64,000 nucleotides of DNA from Latilactobacillus sakei subsp. sakei DSM 20017 = JCM 1157 (GTDB lineage Bacteria; Bacillota; Bacilli; Lactobacillales; Lactobacillaceae), in NCBI RefSeq assembly GCF_002370355.1, contig NZ_AP017929.1:1736001-1800000 (forward strand), in the 5' to 3' direction. Numbering within the stretch: position 1 is the stretch's first letter; each line of letters begins with the position of its first letter. Below are positions 36,976 through 47,530 of this stretch, one piece after another. The notes beneath the pieces are model-generated. The model saw only the letters and a program-made list of their open reading frames with translations. It had not been told where the DNA came from and ran no database searches. The translations under genes and the position numbers were made by a program.

Positions 36976-37651
36976 GAGTTACTACCCCGCTTTTCAAAGT
37001 TGTCAAAATTGATTGGAAGACACCCAGCCCATCCGCACTGCCCAATAAGGCTTCGACTGCACGTTCAGGGTGTGGCATCATCCCTAAAACATTTCCCGCT
37101 TCGTTCGTGATGCCCGCGATATTGTCTAAACTACCATTAACGTCAGTTGTATAAGTAAATGCGATTTGATGATTGGCGTGCAATTGGGCCAACGTTTCTG
37201 GATCACAATAATAATTACCTTCACCGTGAGCAATTGGCAACGCAATCGTGGTCCCTTTTGCATATTGATTTGTAAAGCGTGTGTCGCTATTTTCAACCTG
37301 CAAAGTTACCGTTTCGCAAATGAAATGCGTTTGGCGATTGGGCAACAACGCTCCTGGCAATAAGCCCGCTTCCGTCAAAATCTGGAAACCGTTGCAGATT
37401 CCTAAAACCGGTTTGCCCGCTTTAGCAAAAGCCACCACCGCCGTCATAATTGGTGCCAATTTAGCAATCGCGCCGCTGCGTAAATAATCACCGTATGAAA
37501 AGCCACCTGGAATTAGCACCGCATCAAAACCGGCTAAGCTAGTTGCTGTGTAAGAGACATAAGCCGCTTCTTCATGGCAGACATCGACAATTGCGTGGTA
37601 TAAATCGGCATCACAATTCGATCCTGGAAAAACAAGCACTGCGAATTTCAT
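36965..37651 (-). CDS. purQ: Phosphoribosylformylglycinamidine synthase glutaminase subunit PurQ
   Basis: A 228-residue class I glutamine amidotransferase supplying ammonia to PurL. It has [13 protein letters not shown] at the start, [18 protein letters not shown], the nucleophile elbow [14 protein letters not shown] with its Cys, and the His-Glu pair in [10 protein letters not shown] near the end. ATG overlaps the purS stop by 4 bp. Confidence 0.97.
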   Translation of the reverse strand: MKFAVLVFPGSNCDADLYHAIVDVCHEEAAYVSYTATSLAGFDAVLIPGGFSYGDYLRSGAIAKLAPIMTAVVAFAKAGKPVLGICNGFQILTEAGLLPGALLPNRQTHFICETVTLQVENSDTRFTNQYAKGTTIALPIAHGEGNYYCDPETLAQLHANHQIAFTYTTDVNGSLDNIAGITNEAGNVLGMMPHPERAVEALLGSADGLGVFQSILTTLKSGVVTHGE

Positions 37652-37908
37652 TTTGCGTCCTCCACCAATTGTAAGTCGTAGCGGTATTGTTCCATATTTG
37701 GATTAGCCAATAGTCGATCGCAAATCGCTTCAACTTTATCAATCACAGCGGCTTGATCCGTACCAGTCACTTGCATTTCGAAAAACTTACCAATTCGCAT
37801 TTGACTGATCCCTTCAAAACCTAAGCGTTGAATCGCACCTTGAACCGCTTGACCTTGTGGATCTAGAACTGAATCTTTATAGGTGACATAAACTTGCACG
37901 TTATACAT
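37648..37908 (-). CDS. purS: Phosphoribosylformylglycinamidine synthase subunit PurS
   Basis: An 86-residue PurS, the small bridging subunit of the FGAM synthase complex. The pattern [28 protein letters not shown] is characteristic. The start is ATG 37908, which lies within the end of purC (8-bp overlap) and has GGGGG upstream. The longer frame would add residues read from purC. Confidence 0.95.
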   Translation of the reverse strand: MYNVQVYVTYKDSVLDPQGQAVQGAIQRLGFEGISQMRIGKFFEMQVTGTDQAAVIDKVEAICDRLLANPNMEQYRYDLQLVEDAK

Positions 37909-38626
37909 TTGCAAAACCCCCAATCATTTTTGTTAAGCGTTGTAAAACCGTCTCGTAGACCGTGACTAAGTCGCCCTTATTCTGGCGGAAAACATCCTTA
38001 TCTAATGATGAGTGTGTTTTCTGATCCCAAAGCCGACAATTATCTGGTGAAAATTCATCCGCTAAAATTAAGCGTCCTTGATATCGACCAAATTCCAATT
38101 TAAAATCAATTAAATCAATACCAATTTCATTGAATAACTTAATCAACAAAGTATTAATCTGTTTCGTCATCGCTTCAATCGTAGCCACTTCCGTAGGTGT
38201 CACCAGTTTCAAAGCCGTTGCTTGCGAGATATTAATAGCCGGATCGTCCAAAGCATCATTTTTGTAATAATATTCAATAATCGGTTGTTCTAATCGTTGT
38301 CCCAACGGTTGACCAAACTTCCGTGCAAAGCTTCCGGCGACCACATTTCTCAAGACCACTTCCAACGGGATAATGGTGACTTTTTTGACGAGTTGTTCGG
38401 TTTCAGATACATTTTTGATTAAATGGGTTTCGATCCCTTGTTGACTTAAGTAAGCAAAAATTAATTTTGAAATTTCATAATTAACTTCCCCTTTGCCAGT
38501 AATCTGTTCTTTCCGCTTACCATTTAAAGCAGTTGCTTGATCCTTATAAATCATTTTTAAGACTTCGGGGTCGTCAGTTGAGAATAAGTCCTTGGCTTTC
38601 CCTGAATAAAGTAACGTTTCACTCAT
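37901..38626 (-). CDS. purC: SAICAR synthetase
   Basis: A 241-residue phosphoribosylaminoimidazole-succinocarboxamide synthase. It has LLYSGKAKDLFST, the IIPLEVVLRNVVAGSFARK motif, IDLIDFKLEFG and ILADEFSPDNCRLWD. The start is ATG 38626 with GGAGGAA; an ATG 15 bp further up overlaps that SD. It heads the second half of the purine cluster, after an intrinsic terminator and a PurBox-like site. Confidence 0.96.
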   Translation of the reverse strand: MSETLLYSGKAKDLFSTDDPEVLKMIYKDQATALNGKRKEQITGKGEVNYEISKLIFAYLSQQGIETHLIKNVSETEQLVKKVTIIPLEVVLRNVVAGSFARKFGQPLGQRLEQPIIEYYYKNDALDDPAINISQATALKLVTPTEVATIEAMTKQINTLLIKLFNEIGIDLIDFKLEFGRYQGRLILADEFSPDNCRLWDQKTHSSLDKDVFRQNKGDLVTVYETVLQRLTKMIGGFANV

Positions 38627-38648
38627 CGTTTCTTCCTCCAATAGACAT

Positions 38649-38666
38649 ATTATTTTATAAAATAAT
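38649..38666. repeat. AT-rich 18-bp perfect palindrome upstream of purC
   Basis: ATTATTTTATAAAATAAT is its own reverse complement. It lies between the PurBox-like site and the purC RBS, in the likely -10 region. Confidence 0.6.
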
Positions 38667-38671
38667 TAATA

Positions 38672-38684
38672 ATTGTTCGTTTTT
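38672..38684 (-). promoter_or_regulatory. PurBox-like PurR site upstream of purC
   Basis: AAAAACGAACAAT on the minus strand matches 12 of 13 positions of the PurBox consensus (AWWWCCGAACWWT). It lies 46-58 bp before the purC start codon. Confidence 0.55.
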
Positions 38685-38695
38685 AGTTTTGCCAT

Positions 38696-38729
38696 AAAAA
38701 AACTTTGAAATGATCGCTATTTCAAAGTT
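38696..38729 (-). terminator. Terminator between purB and purC
   Basis: Minus-strand AACTTTGAAAT/ATTTCAAAGTT, an 11-bp perfect stem with a 7-nt loop, then T-run. It divides the cluster into purEKB and purC-D. Confidence 0.8.
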
Positions 38730-38738
38730 CGTTTATTT

Positions 38739-40034
38739 TTAACCCAAACCAACACGCTCAAAAATTTCGGCCACATGCCGAATATGATAATGATAGTCAA
38801 ACGCATCATCCAAATCAGCTGGCGTTAGAATGCTCATTACCTGTTCGTCGGCTTCTAATAACGGTCTGAAATCAATTTGTTCATCCCAAGAACGGGCCGT
38901 CTTAGGTTGAATCAAATCATAGGCCGCTTCTCTTGAAAGGCCGTGATCGATCAATTTCAATAACACGCGTTGGCTATAAATCAAACCAAAAGTCCGACCC
39001 ATATTACGTTTCATATTTTCTGGGAAGACCGTCAAGTTCGTCATAATTTTTGTAAACCGTTTGAGAATGTAATCTAATAAAATGGTTGTATCCGGTAAAA
39101 TAATCCGTTCAGCGGAGCTATGTGAAATATCGCGTTCATGCCACAGTGCCACATCTTCATAAGCCGTTACCATATGACCGCGAATAACCCGCGTTAAGCC
39201 TGTGATATTTTCAGAACCAATTGGATTGCGTTTATGGGGCATTGCTGAAGAACCTTTTTGACCTTTAGCAAAGTATTCTTCCACTTCGCGCGTTTCTGAT
39301 TTTTGTAAACCACGAATTTCAGTCGCGAATTTCTCGATAGATGTCGCTAATAACGCCATTTCAGCAACGTAAGCAGCATGTAAATCTCTCGGTAGGACTT
39401 GAGTTGAAATTTCTTGAGCCCGAATCCCCAATTGATCACAAACATAACTTTCAACAAACGGTGGAATATTCGCAAACGTCCCCACAGCCCCACTGATTTT
39501 ACCGGCTTCAACGCCTTCTGCCGCTGTTTCAAAACGTTCTTTATGGCGTTTTAATTCGGAATACCAAAGCGCTAATTTCAAACCAAAAGTCGTCGGTTCA
39601 GCGTGCACACCATGTGTCCGCCCCATCATAACTGTATCTTGATAACGTTTAGCTTACTTACCAATCACTTCTATCAAAGCGTCGATATCAGCTCGTAAAA
39701 TGGCGTTCGCTTGTTTCAATAAATAGCCGTAAGCCGTATCAACGACATCAGTAGACGTTAACCCATAATGAACCCATTTTCGTTCAGCACCTAGTGATTC
39801 CGAAACGGCCCGAGTGAACGCCACCACATCATGTCTTGTTTCCTGTTCAATTTCTAGAATGCGAGGAATTGAAAATTGCGCGTTGGCTTTAATCTTAGCG
39901 ACATCTTCTGCCGGAATATGCCCTAATTTAGACCACGCCTCATCCGCTAAAATTTCAACTGCTAACCATGCTTCATACTTGTTGTGATCGGTCCAAATGG
40001 CACCCATTTCAGGATTTGTATAACGTTCAATCAT
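38739..40034 (-). pseudogene. purB: Adenylosuccinate lyase, interrupted by a stop codon
   Basis: PurB acts twice in purine metabolism: it splits SAICAR in de novo synthesis and adenylosuccinate on the way to AMP. From ATG 40034 (AAAGGAG upstream, overlapping the purK stop as ATGA) the frame spans 431 residues, the usual family length. Codon 127 is TAA (39656-39654), where relatives have a basic residue (VIGK-stop-AKRYQDT, then [17 protein letters not shown]). Both sides stay in frame and look conserved, including [19 protein letters not shown] single AAA-to-TAA change would explain it. The downstream MMGRTHG methionines have no RBS. Confidence 0.88.
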
Positions 40035-41182
40035 TTTGTCTGCTCCTTTGGTAATGCCCAAATTTGTGTTGCTTCAATTTCAGAAAGTGTTTTGTTTAGA
40101 TCATCAGTCAACAGGGTGATATGCCCCATCTTCCGATTTTCTTTGCGCTCAGCCTTACCGTAATCGTGATAAGACCAATCAGTTGACTGGCAGCTCTTAG
40201 CCAGCGCACCTGGTACATCTTGGCCCAAGACATTGACCATTACAGCTGATTGCCAAAGACGCGGCGTTTGAAGTGGCCAATTGCAAACCCCCCGGATGTG
40301 CGCCATAAATTGCGACAAGTCACAAGCTTCAATCGTTAAATGACCCGAATTATGCGGTCTTGGTGCGATTTCATTTACAAACAACTGGCCAGTTGGGGTC
40401 ACGAAGAACTCTACCCCGAGTGTCCCCACCAATTCTATTTCGGTCGCAATTTTCTGGGCAATTTTCTTAGCCTCTTGTGCAACCGCCGCCGGTACCCGTG
40501 CAGGGCAAATACTAATATGTAATATGTTATGCCGGTGTTGGTTTTCAATGACTGGAAAAAGTGCCTGTTGCCCTGCCCAATTCTGGCTAATCATGACTGA
40601 AATCTCTTGATCAAAAGTCACCATTTCTTCTAACACACAAACGCCAAAATCCAGAAGTGCTCTAGCGGCTTCAATATCACTGGCCCGTCTTAAGACAAGT
40701 TGCCCTTTACCGTCGTACCCACCTCGGGCCGTTTTCAAGAGACAGGGTAAGCCAATCTCAGCGACCGCTTTAGTTAATTCACTAATCGATGTTACGACTT
40801 TAAAAGCGGCGTGCGGTAATTTCTCGATTGCTAAGAATTGTTTTTCCAAAACACGGTCTTGTGCAATCCGTAACGCCTTGGTTCCTTGCGGAATTTGCGT
40901 TAGTTGTTGTGCTTTTTCAATCGTCGTTGCATCGACGTTTTCAAATTCATAAGTCACGACATCCGAACGTTTTGCCAATTCAATGATTTGATTCTCGTCA
41001 TCGTAAGCCGCAACAATTTGGTCATCGGCCACTTGACCGGCCGGACAATCAACTTGCGGATCAAGAACGATGACTTTAAAGCCCATCGACTTAGCGGCCA
41101 AGGTCATCATCTGTCCTAATTGACCGCCACCAATAATCCCAATGACTTGTCCTGGTAAAATTTGTTTAGTTAAGTTGGTCAT
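40031..41182 (-). CDS. purK: N5-carboxyaminoimidazole ribonucleotide synthase
   Basis: A 383-residue ATP-grasp enzyme that carboxylates AIR for PurE. It shows [64 protein letters not shown]. It overlaps purE by 17 bp and purB by 4 bp. Confidence 0.96.
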   Translation of the reverse strand: MTNLTKQILPGQVIGIIGGGQLGQMMTLAAKSMGFKVIVLDPQVDCPAGQVADDQIVAAYDDENQIIELAKRSDVVTYEFENVDATTIEKAQQLTQIPQGTKALRIAQDRVLEKQFLAIEKLPHAAFKVVTSISELTKAVAEIGLPCLLKTARGGYDGKGQLVLRRASDIEAARALLDFGVCVLEEMVTFDQEISVMISQNWAGQQALFPVIENQHRHNILHISICPARVPAAVAQEAKKIAQKIATEIELVGTLGVEFFVTPTGQLFVNEIAPRPHNSGHLTIEACDLSQFMAHIRGVCNWPLQTPRLWQSAVMVNVLGQDVPGALAKSCQSTDWSYHDYGKAERKENRKMGHITLLTDDLNKTLSEIEATQIWALPKEQTK

Positions 41183-41651
41183 TACTTGCCACCGCCTTTT
41201 GATGAAGTGCTTGTTTGTATTGCACTAATGCCTTTTGATAAGTTGGTGTTTTAAGCCCGCAGATTTGGGTTGCCAACAAACCAGCGTTAATTGCGCCTGC
41301 CTTACCAATCGCTACCGTTGCCACCGGCACACCACTTGGCATCTGGACAATTGACAACAATGAGTCCATCCCATTGAGCGCCTTGCTTTGAATTGGTACC
41401 CCGATAACGGGCAGAACAGTGTTAGCAGCCAACATCCCCGGTAGATGTGCTGCACCACCGGCACCTGCAATAATCACTTGATAACCTTCTTCCGCCGCAC
41501 TTTGCGCAAAAGCAATCATTTCAATTGGCATCCGGTGTGCCGAAATGACTTTTTTGGTATAACTCACATTCAAATCCGTTAAAATCTGAGCCGTTTCCTG
41601 CATTGTTTCCCAATCAGAGATCGATCCCATCACAATCGCTACATCAGTCAT
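41166..41651 (-). CDS. purE: N5-carboxyaminoimidazole ribonucleotide mutase
   Basis: A 161-residue class I Pur[35 protein letters not shown] with the key His, and [16 protein letters not shown]. The start is ATG 41651 with a modest SD; an upstream in-frame ATG would add 19 residues with no family match and no RBS. It is the first gene of the purine cluster. Confidence 0.95.
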   Translation of the reverse strand: MTDVAIVMGSISDWETMQETAQILTDLNVSYTKKVISAHRMPIEMIAFAQSAAEEGYQVIIAGAGGAAHLPGMLAANTVLPVIGVPIQSKALNGMDSLLSIVQMPSGVPVATVAIGKAGAINAGLLATQICGLKTPTYQKALVQYKQALHQKAVASNDQLN

Positions 41652-41735
41652 TCGATTAGCCTGCTTTCTTAATTGATTATGGTTTGATTTTAACAACGAC
41701 GACGGCATAAGTCAAAGGGAAATCCGTATTATTTT

Positions 41736-41793
41736 ATTATAGTTTTATAAATTGTACGTGTTACGTGCAAAATAATTAATAAATATCTTTCGT
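41736..41793 (-). promoter_or_regulatory. Likely purE promoter with weak PurR-type site
   Basis: TATAAT at 41741-41736 on the minus strand has no good -35, as expected for an activated promoter. About 60 bp upstream of the predicted start point lies ACGAAAGAT (41793-41785), a partial PurBox, and a better ACGAACAAA lies in the other orientation at 41816-41824. Only the -10 is convincing. Confidence 0.35.
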
Positions 41794-41821
41794 AAAATAT
41801 TAGTTATTTAAAAAGACGAAC

Positions 41822-41860
41822 AAAAAAGAGTGACTCATTAATGAATGAGTCACTCTTTTT
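41822..41860. terminator. Terminator of glpK-glpO-glpF
   Basis: AAAAAGAGTGACTCATT/AATGAGTCACTCTTTTT, symmetrical long stem with a short loop right after the glpF stop codon. Confidence 0.9.
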
Positions 41861-41871
41861 AAAGGCGTTTA

Positions 41872-42591
41872 TTATGGTAACAGGACAAACAATAATGCCC
41901 CTAAAATCCCACCAACGAATGGGCCGATAACTGGAATCCAACTGTATTGCCAGTCAGAATCACCCTTGTTGGCAATTGGTAGAACTGCATGCGCAATCCG
42001 TGGGCCTAGATCCCGAGCCGGATTAATTGCATACCCAGTTGTTCCACCAAGTGATAACCCGATTGCAGTAATGATAACACCAACTACGAGTGGGTTTAAG
42101 CCTTCTGTGAATTGGCCCCGTGTCAATGCTAACAATGCGAATACTAAGACAAATGTCCCAATAATTTCACTCATTAAGTTGGCAAATGGGCTTCTAATTG
42201 CAGGACCGGTTGCAAAAGTCCCTAAAATCGCTGATTGGTCATCTGTCGCTTGCCAATGTGGGTAGTATTGAATCCAGACAACGACTGCCCCCAAGAAAGC
42301 CCCAATCATTTGGGCAATGATAAATGGTAATACAACAGACCATGATACTTTACCGATGATTGCAAAGGCGAGCGTGACCGCTGGGTTTAAATGGGCAGGA
42401 CCCATAAATGCTGATGCGTAAACACCTAGCGTTACGGCAAACCCCCAACCTAACGTAATTGCAATCCAACCAGCACCGTTGGCCTTAGTCTTTGCTAAAC
42501 TAACGCCGGCAACGACTCCGTCCCCTAAGAGGACTAAGATAAATGTACCGACTAATTCGCCTAGTGCTTGGACCATTATTGAATTATCCAT
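41872..42591 (-). CDS. glpF: Glycerol facilitator-like aquaglyceroporin
   Basis: A 239-residue six-helix channel of the MIP family. The two half-helix motifs are present: HLNPAVTLA at ~70 and the second as INPARDLGPR near 195, where Asp after NPAR is the glycerol-facilitator hallmark. It is the last gene of glpK-glpO-glpF, 24 bp after glpO, so uptake and oxidation are coexpressed. Confidence 0.94.
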   Translation of the reverse strand: MDNSIMVQALGELVGTFILVLLGDGVVAGVSLAKTKANGAGWIAITLGWGFAVTLGVYASAFMGPAHLNPAVTLAFAIIGKVSWSVVLPFIIAQMIGAFLGAVVVWIQYYPHWQATDDQSAILGTFATGPAIRSPFANLMSEIIGTFVLVFALLALTRGQFTEGLNPLVVGVIITAIGLSLGGTTGYAINPARDLGPRIAHAVLPIANKGDSDWQYSWIPVIGPFVGGILGALLFVLLP

Positions 42592-42615
42592 AAGGTTTCC
42601 TCCTTATTCAACTCA

Positions 42616-44442
42616 CTATTTTAAATAGTCGAGTTGTGCTTCAGCAATTGCGGCATCTAATTGTGCTGTTTGACGTTCTTTTTCAGCAGCATCCCAGTTC
42701 AAGAGACGGGCCATTTCGTTGATAACTGGTTGTTTGATGGCTGCCAATTGATCATTGTGGAATAAGACGAAGTTTGTCCGACGTAATAAATAATCAACTG
42801 GTGTTAACGTCATTTCTTCGTTAACTGAATATCTCAAACTAATCGTTTCCTTCAAGTTCAAACCTTCAGCTGTGCCTTGATCTGCATATGAAACTACACG
42901 GCTAACGTTTGAACCAAAGCGATTAGCTAAGTCAGTGGCATCATCTTCTGAAATACCCTTGCTCATCGCTACTTTCGTGTAGAACTTCAGTGTTTCTTCA
43001 ACGTTATTAGGATCAAAATGACCACCTGATACTTGTAACTTCTTAGAATCAATTTCACGAACCGTTTCGTTGAAGTCTTTCTTCAAGATATCACGAATCA
43101 TTTCTAATGCGCCAGCAGCCATCTTACGGTAATCCGTAATCTTACCACCTGATAAAGTCATCAAGCCGTTTTCAGCCACTTTAAGTGAACTCCCACGTGA
43201 GACTTGTGAAGGGTTAACCGTTTCTTCAGCATGGGCTGTTCTTAATTGGCTGATTGCTTTTTCAACATCAGCACGAGCAGCTGTTTTATTTTCATAGTCA
43301 TCAACAGTCTTGATTAGGTTATTGAATGATTCTTCTGAAACCTTACCACTATTAGCACCACCGCCATTATAATCAGAACTACCGTTGTTTGAGATTAATG
43401 GTCGTAAACCAGCCCAGCTTGCTTCAATATCGTTTAATGCGATATCAACGCTAGGATAACGGTTATTGATAGCCTTTAATAAGTAATCAACGTCGGTTTG
43501 TTCAACACGTGGGTGTTTATAGTCGCCTGTGTAATCTGTATCCGTTGTTCCGAAGTATGTCTTGCCTTCGCGTGGCACAACGAAAATCATGCGACCATCA
43601 TGGAGACCTGAATCAAAATAAGTTGGTTGTGGCACTGATAAGCGACTGCTATCAACAACTAAATGAATTCCTTTAGTTGGACGAAGTGTTTCTTGCGCTT
43701 TCACTTCAGTATTCAAAGCGTTAACTTTATCAACCCAAGGGCCAGCTGTATTAATCACTAATTTGGCATGAATATCGAATGTTTCATCTGTTAATTCATC
43801 ATGTGCTTTCAAGCCATTAACGCGGCCATTAGCATCATAAGTCATCCCAACAGCTTTAACGTGGCTGGCAACTGTTGCGCCTAATTCGTCAGCTTCTTTG
43901 ATATTTTCGATTACTAAACGGGCATCGTTATTCACAAAGTCCAAATAGACACCAGCACCCATCAAACGATCTGATTTCAAACCAGGTTCGCGTTGAAGCA
44001 CTTCTTTACGATCAATTGTGTAGTTAGCATATTGTGTCCCAGTAACCCCTGCCAATTTATCGTATAAATCCATCGCAATTTTAACACTGAACATGTCATA
44101 AGTTGCTTCAGGTTCATCATAAATTGGTAAAAGCATTGGTGTAGGCCGTGGAATGTGAGGTGCGATGCCTTGAACAACCGCACGTTCACTAACAGTATCG
44201 GCAACAACCCCGACGTCGAAAGTCTTCAAGTAGCGAATCCCACCATGGACTAACTTCGTTGAACGTGATGATGTCCCTTCAGCAAAATCTTGCATTTCGA
44301 TTAAACCCGTTTTAATACCAGATGCGGCAGATTGAATGGCGACCCCTGCACCAGTGATCCCCCCACCAATAATTAATAAATCAAGTTGTTCGTTCTTTAA
44401 GTTTTGAATGGCTTGTTGACGGCTTTCTAATGAAAATGTCAT
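42616..44442 (-). CDS. glpO: Alpha-glycerophosphate oxidase
   Basis: A 608-residue FAD enzyme of the GlpD/GlpO family. The dinucleotide-binding motif is DLLIIGGGITGAGVAIQSAASG, followed by GTSSRSTKLVHGGIRYLK. The ~50-residue insert around residues 355-405 (SNNGSSDYNGGGANSG region) is typical of lactic acid bacterial GlpO, which uses O2 and makes H2O2, rather than of quinone-linked GlpD. Catalytic choice between O2 and other acceptors is inferred from this insert. Confidence 0.9.
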   Translation of the reverse strand: MTFSLESRQQAIQNLKNEQLDLLIIGGGITGAGVAIQSAASGIKTGLIEMQDFAEGTSSRSTKLVHGGIRYLKTFDVGVVADTVSERAVVQGIAPHIPRPTPMLLPIYDEPEATYDMFSVKIAMDLYDKLAGVTGTQYANYTIDRKEVLQREPGLKSDRLMGAGVYLDFVNNDARLVIENIKEADELGATVASHVKAVGMTYDANGRVNGLKAHDELTDETFDIHAKLVINTAGPWVDKVNALNTEVKAQETLRPTKGIHLVVDSSRLSVPQPTYFDSGLHDGRMIFVVPREGKTYFGTTDTDYTGDYKHPRVEQTDVDYLLKAINNRYPSVDIALNDIEASWAGLRPLISNNGSSDYNGGGANSGKVSEESFNNLIKTVDDYENKTAARADVEKAISQLRTAHAEETVNPSQVSRGSSLKVAENGLMTLSGGKITDYRKMAAGALEMIRDILKKDFNETVREIDSKKLQVSGGHFDPNNVEETLKFYTKVAMSKGISEDDATDLANRFGSNVSRVVSYADQGTAEGLNLKETISLRYSVNEEMTLTPVDYLLRRTNFVLFHNDQLAAIKQPVINEMARLLNWDAAEKERQTAQLDAAIAEAQLDYLK

Positions 44443-44453
44443 AATAATCCTCC

Positions 44454-45983
<1,530 letters not shown>

Positions 45984-45999
45984 TTAACAAAATTTCTTT

Positions 46000-46012
46000 G
46001 GAAAACGTTTCC
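46000..46012. promoter_or_regulatory. CcpA-type cre-like site 2 (glpK leader)
   Basis: GGAAAACGTTTCC, a dyad around ACG, lies downstream of the glpK -10. It deviates from the strict cre consensus but would act as a roadblock site. Confidence 0.45.
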
Positions 46013-46021
46013 TTGTTTTTT

Positions 46022-46050
46022 ATTATAGATTACCGGTATCCAAAATGGAA
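46022..46050 (-). promoter_or_regulatory. Promoter of glpK operon
   Basis: TTCCAT at 46050-46045, a 17-bp spacer and TATAAT at 46027-46022 on the minus strand. Confidence 0.65.
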
Positions 46051-46060
46051 GCGTTTTGCC
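46045..46060 (+). promoter_or_regulatory. CcpA-type cre site 1 over the glpK -35
   Basis: ATGGAAGCGTTTTGCC matches WTGNAANCGNWNNCW except near its 3' end and covers the -35 hexamer. Carbon catabolite repression of glycerol use is the expected result. Confidence 0.65.
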
Positions 46061-46103
46061 TAAATTAAATTTCACACAATCATTATAGTGGGTTAAAAGT
46101 CAC

Positions 46104-46140
46104 AAAAAAAGACGGTTGAGCCCTTCGCTCCCCGTCTTTT
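46104..46140 (-). terminator. Terminator of the serine hydrolase gene
   Basis: Minus-strand AAAAGACGG..GAGC/GCTC..CCGTCTTTT followed by T-run. Confidence 0.75.
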
Positions 46141-46144
46141 AAAC

Positions 46145-47326
46145 TTATATTGTTGCCACTAATTTACTGTATAAATCACTATTCATCTTACTTAACGACG
46201 TTTTATCGTTCTTAACATTCGAGAATAATACAATATAAATTCGGCCGCCATGACTAAAGCCGTTTGAAACACTCCAACCAGAAAGATAGCCGCGATTGAC
46301 GATTAATGCCGGATCATTATACATGCCCATCCCATAATGAGAATCACTACCCGGTTTAAACATTAAATCGGTTTGCTGCTGGTTAATTAATTTGTGAGTC
46401 CAAAGTGCCTTATCAAAACGGTACATATCCATAGCCGTCATATACATATCTCCAACGCCATAGAGCTGGCTAAAATTCGGTAACATTTCAGCCTTTTTAA
46501 CACCACCTTTGGTTTCATACCCGATAGAGGCATTTGCTAACTGTGGGTATTGCGCTGACATAAACCCAGTATGCATCATTTTACTTGGTTTGATAATCTT
46601 ATTTTGTAAGTAATCTTGGTAATTTTGATGACTCACTTTTTCTAAAATCTTAACCAAAACAATATAGTTAGCATCTAAATAGTGCCAACTGCCTGGTTGG
46701 CCCTTAGTCCCATTTTCAATAATCTCAGCTAATAATTGGTCGCTGGTCTTTTCTTGATTGTCCTGATTACGTCCAACAATGCCAGAAGTATGATGCAGTA
46801 AGTCCGTCAATTTAATCTGCTGACCATTAGGAAATTTGGGTAAATATTTCGCCACTGGATCGGTAACCTTCAACTTGCCTTGTTGATTTAATTGTAAAAT
46901 ACCGGTTGCGATCAGTGCTTTTTCAGTTGACGCAATTGGATATAACGTGTCCGGTGTATTTAATTTTTTGGCCGCTTCATTAGCTGTGCCATACCCTTTA
47001 TTAAGCATAATTTTGTTATCTTTAACAATTAATGCTGTTCCTGAAAAGTTAACTTGCTTAAAATATTGATCTAACGCATTATCAGCAACCACCGTTGGCA
47101 TTGGCTTAGTCGCTTCTTTTTCACGCGCTTTTTGTTTTTGAATACTTTCAGATTTAACCATCGCCGCTTTTTCACTTTGACGTTTTCGTTGTTGCGTTTG
47201 TTTTTCGATTTTTTCTTGTTGAGCTGCTTTCTGATCAATTTGCTCTTTAACAACATAGCCACCCGCTAAAAAAACACTTAATATAATGACAACACTGCCA
47301 ATCATCACTAATTTTCGTTTCGCCAC
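46145..47326 (-). CDS. Membrane-anchored serine hydrolase (class C beta-lactamase/PbpX family)
   Basis: A 393-residue protein with an N-terminal signal anchor (residues ~5-26) followed by a highly charged coiled-coil spacer (~30-75, Lys/Gln/Glu-rich), then a beta-lactamase-fold domain. The SxxK motif is STEK in IASTEKALIATG, the second motif is around YLDANYI (Tyr as general base), and the third is HGG in FSHGGR. Such proteins act as D-Ala esterases or carboxypeptidases on the cell wall. Substrate is not determinable. The start is GTG 47326, after GGGAGG. It stands alone between terminators. Confidence 0.85.
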   Translation of the reverse strand: MAKRKLVMIGSVVIILSVFLAGGYVVKEQIDQKAAQQEKIEKQTQQRKRQSEKAAMVKSESIQKQKAREKEATKPMPTVVADNALDQYFKQVNFSGTALIVKDNKIMLNKGYGTANEAAKKLNTPDTLYPIASTEKALIATGILQLNQQGKLKVTDPVAKYLPKFPNGQQIKLTDLLHHTSGIVGRNQDNQEKTSDQLLAEIIENGTKGQPGSWHYLDANYIVLVKILEKVSHQNYQDYLQNKIIKPSKMMHTGFMSAQYPQLANASIGYETKGGVKKAEMLPNFSQLYGVGDMYMTAMDMYRFDKALWTHKLINQQQTDLMFKPGSDSHYGMGMYNDPALIVNRGYLSGWSVSNGFSHGGRIYIVLFSNVKNDKTSLSKMNSDLYSKLVATI

Positions 47327-47464
47327 CTAATTACCCTCCCCAAATGATAATCTTCTCTCGTTATTAATAATGTACAATACTTATGCTAGCATTAGAAGTG
47401 ACAATATTGTTATCTTAAAAAGGAACGCTACCTGAACTTTCATCCTGAAATAACCAGTTGCAAC

Positions 47465-47500
47465 AAAAAAGGCTTATCCCCCGAAAGAATAAGCCTTTTT
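47465..47500 (-). terminator. Terminator of the CHAP hydrolase gene
   Basis: Minus-strand AAAAGGCTTAT/ATAAGCCTTTT stem and T-run, ~30 bp after the stop codon. The rest of the 47327-47530 gap should hold the promoter of the serine hydrolase; no clear match seen. Confidence 0.8.
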
Positions 47501-47530
47501 CACTAAACTTTTAAGATCATCATTTAAAGA

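Noticed and set aside
41652-41821. Purine riboswitch ahead of purE
   Set aside because: I could not find the conserved core of the purine aptamer on the minus strand; PurR-type control fits better.
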